From Nodularia sp034931045 (GTDB lineage Bacteria; Cyanobacteriota; Cyanobacteriia; Cyanobacteriales; Nostocaceae): DNA of 64,000 nt. The stretch lies in the NCBI RefSeq assembly GCF_034931045.1, contig NZ_JAYGHH010000008.1, forward strand, positions 62,001-126,000, in the 5' to 3' direction. Shown in pieces: positions 41,916 through 49,118 of the stretch. The notes under the pieces are model-generated. The model searched no databases. It was not told where the DNA came from and worked only from the letters and a program-made list of their open reading frames with translations. Within the stretch, counting starts at the first letter, position 1. Every line of letters begins with the position of its first letter. Position numbers and translations under genes: made by a program.

Positions 41916-44900
41916 TGATGAACCAATTAATTTACCTGAAACCCAATGTCATCGTTGAACCACTTGTCAATCAGTGGTATGGGTGGTCATACTTAATTTC
42001 TCCCGCTACAGCCGCAATGTATATTGCTCATTCCCATCTACCAATTATGCAATCTTTTGTAGCTGCACCCCAGGTACATCAAGATGCTTTAAAAAATCCG
42101 GCGATGATTGGCGGTCCTTTCATTAACTATGATTCCAGTCGAGTTGAGGATATACAGATATTACTAGAGACAACCCAAAAACAGCAAGCGCACCTGCTAG
42201 AACTGGCGCAAGCAATTCAAGATTTAGAAAAAATATTAGCTGAACATACTCAGGGTTATTCCTTAGAGCCTTTGTATGGGAAAATTCCTCAAGCCTTACG
42301 TGGATATGTGGAATTGGTGCAAGATAGCAACAATTATCCGTCAATTCGCTTTATTGAAGGGTTACTTTATCGCAGTCCATATTATAATCCCGCCAATCAA
42401 TCGGTGAATTTGTACTTGGGTGATGGAGATAAACGGGCTTTTGTTTTGAGTACACCACGCTTACCAGATGAGCAGAGTATACATCTAAAAACGGCATTTA
42501 GCGATCGCGCACTTGACCAACTCTTTCAAATGCGTCACACTCCCCAGCCCTATGAAGATATTCGAGATACCCTCAAAATTCAACCCCAGCAAGAAACTCT
42601 ATTTGCAGACTTTTTCACCACCACACCCCCCAAACAAGAACCAGACTACAGAGGGGAAGCTGTCCGAGTTCGTTATTTTGGTCATGCGTGCGTTTTAATT
42701 CAAACTGAGTCCATTAGTATTCTTTGTGACCCCATCATTAGTTATCCCGATGATTCTGGAGATAATCGTTACACATACCAGCATCTCCCCCCGGTGATTG
42801 ACTACGTTCTGATCACCCACAATCATCAAGACCATATAATGTTAGAAACACTGTTGCAGTTACGCCACAAAATTCAAACTGTGGTCGTTCCTAAAAGTAA
42901 TAAGGGAACCTTAATTGACCCTTCTTTAAAATTGATGCTGCAACAAATTGGGTTTAAAAATGTCCGTGAAATTGACGAATTAGAAGTAATTTATCTTACC
43001 AAAGGTTACATAACCGGATTACCATTTTTAGGAGAACATGGAGACTTAAATATTGCTGCAAAAGCTGCGTATTTAATTAATCTCAAAGGACGTTCAATTC
43101 TATGTGCCGCCGATTCTAATAATATTGACCCCCAACTGTACAGCCACCTACAGCAAATTTTTGGCGATATCGATGTATTGTTCATTGGTATGGAATGCGG
43201 TGGTGCGCCTTATACGTGGGCTTATGGGGCATTATTAACTAATCAAGTCCCGCGAAAAATTGCCCAAACACGACGCTTAGATGGTTCTGATAGTAGCAGG
43301 GCGATCGCCTTAGTGCAACAACTCCACCCCCAGCAAGTATACATTTATGCAATGGGTCAAGAACCTTGGCTCACCTTCATCACCTCAATTATTTATACCG
43401 CAGAATCCAAAGCCATAATCGAATCTAACCAACTCATAGCATATTGTCATAGCCAAGAAATTCTTAGTAAACGCCTCTTTGGTTGTGAAGAAATCTTCCT
43501 AAAACCAAACCCTAAAACCTCATCAATTATAGGAAATATCAAAACTCACACCCTTTTACAACCGGAAGTTTGGGAAGGAGTATCTTCAATTCAATCATTT
43601 CTCTTTGAATTGCAGCATCTAGATATTCGCATTTGGCTAGAAGATAGCGATAGCATACCCAAACTACGCTGTAACGCTCCCAAAGGAGTTTTAAAACCCA
43701 CCTTAAAAGCACAATTACAGGAACGCAAAAGCGAAATAATCGAATTTCTGCAAAACTCTGGAAAAACAAAAGTAGAAATAGATTGGCAACAAGAAACAAC
43801 CCTCGATTCAACAATTATTCCTTCTTCCTCATCTTCCTTATCCCCCGCAGCTTCCTTATTACTATTAACAGGTGCGACAGGATTTATCGGCGCATTTTTA
43901 CTACAAGAACTATTAAATAAAACCACCGCCTCAATTTATTGTTTAATCAGAGCCGAAAATATTGAAACAGCAAAACAAAGAATAGTCAAAACCTTACAAA
44001 ACTACCAAATTTGGGATAACTCATACTCAGAAAGAATTATTCCCATAGTAGGCGACTTAGCCAAACCAAAATTAGGACTATCTGCACTAGAATTCGCCAA
44101 CTTAGCCAACCAAATAGACATAATTTATCATAATGGAGCAAAGGTAAATCATACAGAACCTTACAACCGTTTAAAATCCGCCAACGTGTTAGGTACACAG
44201 GAAATTTTCAGACTAGCAAGCCAGAGCAAATTAAAACCTGTACATTTAATTTCCTCAACCAGCATTTTTGCAGCCAATAATCATACTAACTTACAGGTAA
44301 CAGAAGATGATAACTTAGATAAATATAGTATCCCTATTGGTGGATATGCTCAGAGTAAATGGGCAGCCGAACAATTAGCCATAACTGCCATAAACCGAGG
44401 AATACCAGTCAACATCTACAGATTAGGAGCAGTTTCAGGAGATAGTAAAACCGGAGCATTTAATCAAGACGACTTTCTCTATAAACTGCTTCTAGGCTAC
44501 GTGCAGTTAGGCAGTATACCAGATACAGCTATGCCCTTAGACATCTTACCAGTAGATTACGTCTGTACTGCCATTATCGAACTATCAAAAATAGCATCTC
44601 AGCCTCAAATTTTCCATATCATCCAACCAAAACCTGTCTCCTCAGAGATGGTTTTTGAACAACTAAAAAAAATCGGCTTTAAAATTGAGAAAATTTCCTA
44701 CCAAGAATGGAGAAACAAAATATTAGAAATAGCCCAAAATTCCCCAGAACATATCCTATATCCACTAATTCCCCTACTACCGAAACAAAGAACCACCCAT
44801 GAATCACAACCCAATACTAAATTGCAAATTGACAACAAAAAAACCCAAAACATCCTCAATCAACTAATCACCCCACCCACCATCAACGAAAACCTAATAC

Positions 44901-44953
44901 AAACCTACCTCTCCCACCTCATCCAACAAAACTGGATTAAAAAACTCCCTTAA
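41915..44953 (+). CDS. Fusion of CmlA-like diiron hydroxylase, TubC docking domain and thioester reductase
   Basis: About 1012 residues, three parts. Residues 1-530 form an alpha-helical N-terminal domain plus an MBL fold with H302, H304, D306, H307 (THNHQDH), E374 (FLGEHGDL) and D400 (AADSN). From memory, CmlA, the diiron beta-hydroxylase of chloramphenicol synthesis, uses H305, H307, D309, H310, E377 and D403: the same spacing, three residues along, including the Glu that replaces a hydrolase His. Residues about 553-610 (FLFELQHLDIRIWLE...) are a TubC docking domain. Residues about 645-1012 are an NAD(P)-dependent thioester reductase with G653-ATGFIG and Y811-x3-K815. Inference: it docks on the last NRPS, hydroxylates a PCP-bound residue and releases the chain as an aldehyde. 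A GGGAGGAG site lies upstream of ATG 41915; a second ATG follows at once. Confidence 0.88.
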   Translation: MMNQLIYLKPNVIVEPLVNQWYGWSYLISPATAAMYIAHSHLPIMQSFVAAPQVHQDALKNPAMIGGPFINYDSSRVEDIQILLETTQKQQAHLLELAQAIQDLEKILAEHTQGYSLEPLYGKIPQALRGYVELVQDSNNYPSIRFIEGLLYRSPYYNPANQSVNLYLGDGDKRAFVLSTPRLPDEQSIHLKTAFSDRALDQLFQMRHTPQPYEDIRDTLKIQPQQETLFADFFTTTPPKQEPDYRGEAVRVRYFGHACVLIQTESISILCDPIISYPDDSGDNRYTYQHLPPVIDYVLITHNHQDHIMLETLLQLRHKIQTVVVPKSNKGTLIDPSLKLMLQQIGFKNVREIDELEVIYLTKGYITGLPFLGEHGDLNIAAKAAYLINLKGRSILCAADSNNIDPQLYSHLQQIFGDIDVLFIGMECGGAPYTWAYGALLTNQVPRKIAQTRRLDGSDSSRAIALVQQLHPQQVYIYAMGQEPWLTFITSIIYTAESKAIIESNQLIAYCHSQEILSKRLFGCEEIFLKPNPKTSSIIGNIKTHTLLQPEVWEGVSSIQSFLFELQHLDIRIWLEDSDSIPKLRCNAPKGVLKPTLKAQLQERKSEIIEFLQNSGKTKVEIDWQQETTLDSTIIPSSSSSLSPAASLLLLTGATGFIGAFLLQELLNKTTASIYCLIRAENIETAKQRIVKTLQNYQIWDNSYSERIIPIVGDLAKPKLGLSALEFANLANQIDIIYHNGAKVNHTEPYNRLKSANVLGTQEIFRLASQSKLKPVHLISSTSIFAANNHTNLQVTEDDNLDKYSIPIGGYAQSKWAAEQLAITAINRGIPVNIYRLGAVSGDSKTGAFNQDDFLYKLLLGYVQLGSIPDTAMPLDILPVDYVCTAIIELSKIASQPQIFHIIQPKPVSSEMVFEQLKKIGFKIEKISYQEWRNKILEIAQNSPEHILYPLIPLLPKQRTTHESQPNTKLQIDNKKTQNILNQLITPPTINENLIQTYLSHLIQQNWIKKLP

Positions 44954-44982
44954 ACCTCCGCGAACCTCTGCGTTTAAAAATC
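44954..44982 (+). repeat. CTCCGCG/CTCTGCGTT repeat as spacer before the methyltransferase
   Basis: The complete spacer is ACCTCCGCGAACCTCTGCGT plus TTAAAAATC, then ATG. It matches the spacers at 15412 and 19924. Confidence 0.85.
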
Positions 44983-45861
44983 ATGATATCAAACACACCA
45001 AACCATACAGAATACGATACCTGGGCATGGCTATATAACCAAACAATGGGGCCAGAATATTGCCAAAACCAACTAAAACCCCTAGAAAAAATCCTCCTCC
45101 CCCGACTAAACCAAAACGCACAAATCCTAGACTTATGCTGTGGAACAGGACAACTAGTGCAAATTTTAATTAATCAAGGATATCAAATAACAGGCATAGA
45201 CAACTCCAAGCAAATGTTAAATTATGCCCGTCAAAATGCACCCAACGGCAAATTTATACTAGCAGATGCGCGTTCCTTTGAACTTCCCCCATCCTTTGAA
45301 GCAGTTTTTTCTACAAGTGCGGCACTCAATCACATCATGACAATTCCCGAACTTCAGCAAGTCTTTCAAAGAGTATATTCAGCCCTCAAAGATAACGGCT
45401 GGTTTCTCTTTGATATCAACCATCATCAACAAATGCAACGCTGGTGGAGAGGCAAAATTGTCGAAGGAGAAATCGAAAAAAAATACGCTTGGATGCTGAC
45501 ACCAAACTATAACCCCGAAAAACGTAAAGGCTACTTTCAAGTCACTATGTTCCAACAAAAAACCAAACCATCATCTACACCTTTACTGCGAACAATATGG
45601 CGTTTATTTTCCCCAATATTAAACCACCGATTTTTATACAAACTCCGAATAAAATTCCTAACTGCATTTCAAGCCAAAGAAAAAAATTGGCAAAAAATGG
45701 CTGAAAAATACCCCGTCAGAGGACATATCCCCGAAGAAATCAAAACTGCATTACAACAAACAGGCTTCACCGACATTCACATCCTCACCCTAGAAGGAAA
45801 CCCCACAATAGACGATAGACACTCAGCATACTTCCTATGCCGTAAACCCATAAATATTTAA
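44983..45861 (+). CDS. Class I SAM-dependent methyltransferase
   Basis: 292 residues with a Rossmann-type methyltransferase core: motif I ILDLCCGTGQ at about residues 48-57, an acidic GIDNSKQML for the SAM ribose, and ADARSFELPPSFEAVFS as the later binding segment. The C-terminal part, with a basic stretch around KPSSTPLLRTIWRLF, is not one I recognise. It stands directly after the reductase fusion with only a repeat as spacer, so it is probably a tailoring enzyme that adds an O- or N-methyl group. The target cannot be read from sequence; a hydroxyl made by the CmlA-like domain or the peptide N-terminus are both possible. Confidence 0.85.
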   Translation: MISNTPNHTEYDTWAWLYNQTMGPEYCQNQLKPLEKILLPRLNQNAQILDLCCGTGQLVQILINQGYQITGIDNSKQMLNYARQNAPNGKFILADARSFELPPSFEAVFSTSAALNHIMTIPELQQVFQRVYSALKDNGWFLFDINHHQQMQRWWRGKIVEGEIEKKYAWMLTPNYNPEKRKGYFQVTMFQQKTKPSSTPLLRTIWRLFSPILNHRFLYKLRIKFLTAFQAKEKNWQKMAEKYPVRGHIPEEIKTALQQTGFTDIHILTLEGNPTIDDRHSAYFLCRKPINI

Positions 45862-45879
45862 CTTTTCTTCCTTTGCGTT

Positions 45880-46021
45880 TAAGGGACTTATAAGAAATAA
45901 ATTATCCAAATAAACGTTCGCGTAGCGTGCGCGTAGCGCATACCACAGAGACACAGAGGACACAGAGTTATGAGACTTTGAGAGTTAGGTGATTGAGTAT
46001 TTTTTTATTTGGAAGTCCCTA
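45880..46021. mobile_element. MITE-like element with AAGGGACTT...AAGTCCCT ends
   Basis: The left end TAAGGGACTT...CCAAATAAA and the right end TTTATTTGGAAGTCCCTAA are inverted copies of each other, although the left copy is interrupted by about 16 bases. The interior holds other dispersed repeats (GCGTAGCG and CACAGAGACACAGAGG). No open reading frame is present. Partial copies of the same ends appear at 53807-53820 and about 53912. Confidence 0.5.
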
Positions 46022-46067
46022 ACGTACTTCGTACTTCGCTTTGCTGATGCGTGAGCTTAAAAAAACC

Positions 46068-47543
46068 ATGACAACAACGAAAAACCCCCCACAACAGTAT
46101 CTAGAAACATTCATCCAAAAATATACTCAACGTACCCAAACCTCCAAAAACCTAGCCCAAAAACATCGGCAAATATTAGCCGATAAAACCTCAATTGGCA
46201 TCAAATTCACCCCAGAAATCAAAGAACTTTGCTACCCTATTGCTGTAGAAAAATCTAATGGTTCTCGACTGTGGGATATTGATGGCAACGAATACATAGA
46301 CATTCTTATGGGGTTAGGAACTAACTTATTTGGACATAACCCCCCATTCATCCAAACAGCCATCACCGAACAACTACAACGAGGAATGCACATTGGTGTC
46401 CAAAATACAATAGCTGGAGAAGTAGCCCAACTCATCAGTGAATTAACAGGTGCAGAACGCGTCACCTTTAGCAACACAGGTACAGAAGCAGTGATGACGG
46501 CTGTACGTATAGCCCGCGCCGCTACAAAACGTTCAAAAATAGTGATTTTCACCAATTCCTATCACGGACATTTTGATGCTGTACTTGTACGGGCAACAAT
46601 GACAGAGTATGCTAAAAAAGCTGCTCGTCGCGTCATGGCAGCGAAATCCGGTAGTTTTCTTGGTAGACTACTACAGCCAATTCAAGCAGGTTTAGCAGCC
46701 AACCTCAACCCCAAAGCCGTACCCGCCGCCCCAGGAATTCCGCCCAGTGCAGCCGATGACGTGCTGATTTTAGAATACGGTAATGAACATTCCTTAAACT
46801 TAATTCGCAAACACCGCCAAGAAATTGCAGCTGTTTTAGTAGAACCTGTACAAAGCCGTTTTCCCGAACTCCAACCCCGCGAATTTCTGCAACACTTGCG
46901 ACAAATCACCCAAGAACTGGGAATAGTCCTAATTTTTGATGAAATGGTGACAGGTTTTCGCATCCACTCCGGAGGAGCGCAAGCATATTTTGGTGTAAAA
47001 GCAGACATTGCTACATATAGTAAAATAGTTGGAGGTGGGCTACCACTTTCGGTAATTGCTGGCAAAGCAAGTTATATGAATTACATAGATGGTGGACAAT
47101 GGCAATTTGGTGATGATTCCGCCCCTCAAGTCCCCACAACCTTCTTTGCTGGGACATTTTGTAAACACCCCCTCGCCCTCGCCGCCGCCCATGCCACCTT
47201 ACAACATCTCAAAACATCGGGTATTGCATTACACCAAGCTTTAAATGAACGAACTACGCAGCTTGTCAGTAATTTAAACGCTGATTTGGCACAACAAAAT
47301 ATAGCCATTAAGTTTACCAGCTTTGGGTCATTTTTTGCTGTAGCTACTTCCCAAAGCGCAGTTCCCCCAATGGCGATGAATCTACTTTCCTATCATCTCA
47401 TAGAAAAAGGAATACACCTGCGCCAAGGAGACAAAGGCGGATTTCTTTCCACAGCACACACAGACGAAGATATTAACCTCATCAAAAAAGCATTTATCGA
47501 GAGTATTAAAGAATTGCAAACCCAAGGATTTATCAACAACTAA
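46068..47543 (+). CDS. Class III PLP aminotransferase, McyE/MycA AMT-like
   Basis: About 491 residues from ATG 46068. A longer reading from TTG 46041 would place repeat sequence in the N-terminus, so I reject it. Fold-type I aminotransferase features are FSNTGTEAVMTAVRIARAAT, YHGHFDA, FDEMVTGFR and the PLP lysine K319 in SKIVGGGLP. The N-terminus (NLAQKHRQILADK, LWDIDGNEYIDI, LFGHNPPFI) resembles the aminotransferase domains of McyE (microcystin) and MycA (mycosubtilin), which aminate a beta-keto thioester, more than housekeeping HemL. Here it is a free protein lying between the reductase fusion and a PKS. It could aminate the PKS beta-keto product, giving a beta-amino unit, or the peptide aldehyde released by the reductase. 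The choice is open. Confidence 0.88.
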   Translation: MTTTKNPPQQYLETFIQKYTQRTQTSKNLAQKHRQILADKTSIGIKFTPEIKELCYPIAVEKSNGSRLWDIDGNEYIDILMGLGTNLFGHNPPFIQTAITEQLQRGMHIGVQNTIAGEVAQLISELTGAERVTFSNTGTEAVMTAVRIARAATKRSKIVIFTNSYHGHFDAVLVRATMTEYAKKAARRVMAAKSGSFLGRLLQPIQAGLAANLNPKAVPAAPGIPPSAADDVLILEYGNEHSLNLIRKHRQEIAAVLVEPVQSRFPELQPREFLQHLRQITQELGIVLIFDEMVTGFRIHSGGAQAYFGVKADIATYSKIVGGGLPLSVIAGKASYMNYIDGGQWQFGDDSAPQVPTTFFAGTFCKHPLALAAAHATLQHLKTSGIALHQALNERTTQLVSNLNADLAQQNIAIKFTSFGSFFAVATSQSAVPPMAMNLLSYHLIEKGIHLRQGDKGGFLSTAHTDEDINLIKKAFIESIKELQTQGFINN

Positions 47544-47558
47544 AAGAGGAATAAAACC

Positions 47559-47810
47559 ATGCCACAAATCGGAAAATACTGCAAAGCTTATCGACTACAA
47601 CAACTGCGTCAATATAAAAACTGGCAAGAGAACCCAAACCTCCAACAACAACTAACAGAAGATAGTATTCTCTACCTACAAGAAAACTATGTAGTAACAA
47701 CCGGAATTTATCTCGACCAAAACATCATATTTGATCACATCACCCCCGAATGGCAAGAATTTTGTCAACAAACCTTACAATTCACTATAGCAATCCTAAA
47801 TGAGACGTGA
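47559..47810 (+). CDS. Small acidic protein of unknown function
   Basis: 83 residues with no family I recognise. Features: N-terminal GKYCKAYRLQQLRQYKNW, then YLQENYVVTTGIYLDQNIIF and a C-terminal segment TPEWQEFCQQTLQF. AGAGGA lies 10 bases before ATG, a good ribosome-binding site, and the gene is only 15 bases after the aminotransferase stop, so it is real and co-transcribed. It could be an accessory or partner of the aminotransferase or PKS; nothing in the sequence shows an enzyme. Confidence 0.75.
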   Translation: MPQIGKYCKAYRLQQLRQYKNWQENPNLQQQLTEDSILYLQENYVVTTGIYLDQNIIFDHITPEWQEFCQQTLQFTIAILNET

Positions 47811-47825
47811 ACATCTTTTATTTCT

Positions 47826-48013
47826 CTATCTCTGTGTCCTCTGCGTCTCTGCGGTATGGCTAACGCCACGCTCCGCGAACGTTAAAAAAATACCGTTAAG
47901 AATTCAAATAGGATTGCTATATTCCCACCTCCTCATAAAACCTCCGCGTACCTACCCTCCGGGAACGCCTAAAGGCGAATGCGTAAACCTCCGCGCCCCT
48001 TTGCGTTAAAAAC
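47826..48013 (+). repeat. Spacer packed with dispersed repeats
   Basis: Contains CTCTGTGTCCTCTGCGTCTC, then GCTAACGCCACGCTCCGCGA, then CCTCCGCGTACCTACCCTCC, GGGAACGCCTAAAGGCGAAT and CCTCCGCGCCCCTTTGCGTT. The last copy ends 12 bases before the next ATG. The short frame open across it (47800-48009) is only repeat translation. Confidence 0.8.
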
Positions 48014-48024
48014 CAAACCTCAAC

Positions 48025-48471
48025 ATGAAACTAGAACTCCTAACCCCCTGGGAACTCCCCATCAAAAGTAACTTAACTCAAAACAATCAAATTCAAATTC
48101 AAAAAGTGTTGAAAGAACTATTAACAGCACTAACTCAACCCAATATTCAACAAAATATCACCATCATCGAAAATCTGATCATGGAATTTGAAATATATGA
48201 TGTATTCACCCCCGAAATAACATCAACAAACACAACATTAAAATATTGGGAAATTGAAGACTTTGATACTTACTTTCAAGTAAATCATGTCCAAAGCACC
48301 GAACCGGAAATATGTTTAGTAAAAAGTTTATTATCCACAATTAAAACATTTTTATGCTTAAATCAAAATAACATCAACTTAGATGTAACTCAAATCAACT
48401 TACAACGAGAAGGTTTTTTAACTTATATTTATTTATTAGGGCGAGTTTTTCAGCTTGAACTAGAGTTATGA
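48025..48471 (+). CDS. Hypothetical protein of the biosynthetic locus
   Basis: 148 residues, no recognised family, no signal peptide or membrane segment. Composition is rich in Asn, Gln, Ile and Leu and looks mixed alpha/beta, with an acidic middle (YWEIEDFDTYFQV) and a hydrophobic C-terminal helix (LTYIYLLGRVFQLELEL). The stop overlaps the start of the next gene (ATGA), so the two are translationally coupled and their products probably act together. The leader is a dispersed repeat. Confidence 0.7.
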   Translation: MKLELLTPWELPIKSNLTQNNQIQIQKVLKELLTALTQPNIQQNITIIENLIMEFEIYDVFTPEITSTNTTLKYWEIEDFDTYFQVNHVQSTEPEICLVKSLLSTIKTFLCLNQNNINLDVTQINLQREGFLTYIYLLGRVFQLELEL

Positions 48472-49074
48472 ACAACTTAAAAATTGAAGCACAGGAAATT
48501 TGGCAAGGTTTTCACTGGTCATTTTTTANNNNNNNNNNNNNNNNNNNNNNNNNNNNNNNTTCAAGGATTAATTATTTGTTTGCGTCGCTTTGAATTATGG
48601 CTCACACAAGGAAACTTACCAGAAGCAAAAACAGAATTAGAAGCTGCTACAAAATTAATGTTAGCATCAGGTGCAGCTATGCAATTAGCTGGTAGCTTAA
48701 ATCCCGAATTGTATGATGTACAAATTCGTCCTTCAATGATGCCTCCTCACGTTAAATCTCATGATTTTAGTGGTTTAATGTCCTGGGAACATTCAGTCCT
48801 TGTCAAAGTTTGGAAGCAGTTGCGCCCCCATTTTGCTAATTTACCAATAGAATTAAAAGAGCAACATCAAGAGTTTGTTGATGCTTATCTTTATCTGGCT
48901 TCTTCTCATCGCGCAGTTTGTCAAAAATTCGGTGGTGAAGAAAAGGGGAGTTTGCGATTTGAACGGAGTTGTGCTGTTGATGTTTTAGATGCTTTTGCGC
49001 GGAGTCGCTGTCAATTTATTAATCCGGAAAATATGGAGGATAATCTCACGCAGAGGCGCAGAGGCACAGAGTAA
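48468..49074 (+). CDS. Helical protein of unknown function, interrupted by an assembly gap
   Basis: The start is ATG 48468 inside the previous stop, reading MNNLKIEAQEIWQGFHWSFF up to 31 N. After the gap the protein continues in another frame with a helical body (QGLIICLRRFELWL), a conserved-looking block (NPELYDVQIRPSMMPPHV, DFSGLMSWEH) and SLRFERSCAVDVLDAFARSR. A true gap length divisible by three restores one frame. The last residues (LTQRRRGTE) are encoded by the dispersed CGCAGAGG repeat, which supplies the stop codon. Function unknown. Invariant-looking His, Trp, Cys and Arg positions hint at an enzyme, but I see no motif I can name. Confidence 0.7.
48529..48559. other. Assembly gap (31 N)
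   Basis: Run of N near the N-terminus of the gene starting at 48468. The frames on the two sides differ, so the true length should be divisible by three if the gene is intact. Confidence 0.95.
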
Positions 49075-49075
49075 G
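49046..49075 (+). repeat. Dispersed CGCAGAGGCGCAGAGG repeat ending a coding sequence
   Basis: CTCACGCAGAGGCGCAGAGG followed by CACAGAGTAA is read in frame as LTQRRRGTE and provides the stop codon of the gene. The C-terminus of the protein ending at 27342 is made in a similar way. Confidence 0.85.
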
Positions 49076-49118
49076 ATTTATAAGTTTTTTATGAGAGATT
49101 TTTAAAAGTAGAGAAATT

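Noticed and set aside
41915..43500. MBL-fold lactonase or type II thioesterase
   Set aside because: A Glu (E374) stands where hydrolases have a His, and the ligand spacing follows the CmlA diiron hydroxylase.
46041..46067. TTG start for the aminotransferase, nine codons longer
   Set aside because: The extra codons are repeat-derived sequence and ATG 46068 gives the natural N-terminus.
46068..47543. Housekeeping glutamate-1-semialdehyde aminomutase (HemL)
   Set aside because: Context and the N-terminal NLAQKHRQILADK block fit the AMT domains of NRPS/PKS systems; HemL would not be expected inside this operon. Phylogeny would be needed to be certain.
47800..48009. Open frame of 69 codons starting MRREHLLFLYLCVLCVSAVW, which looks like a signal peptide
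   Set aside because: It is the translation of dispersed repeats in the spacer and overlaps the previous gene; no ribosome-binding site.
48484..48528. Alternative start for the gene interrupted at 48529, reading from TTG in the downstream frame
   Set aside because: ATG 48468 overlaps the previous stop (ATGA) and gives a sensible N-terminus; the frame difference is explained by the gap length.
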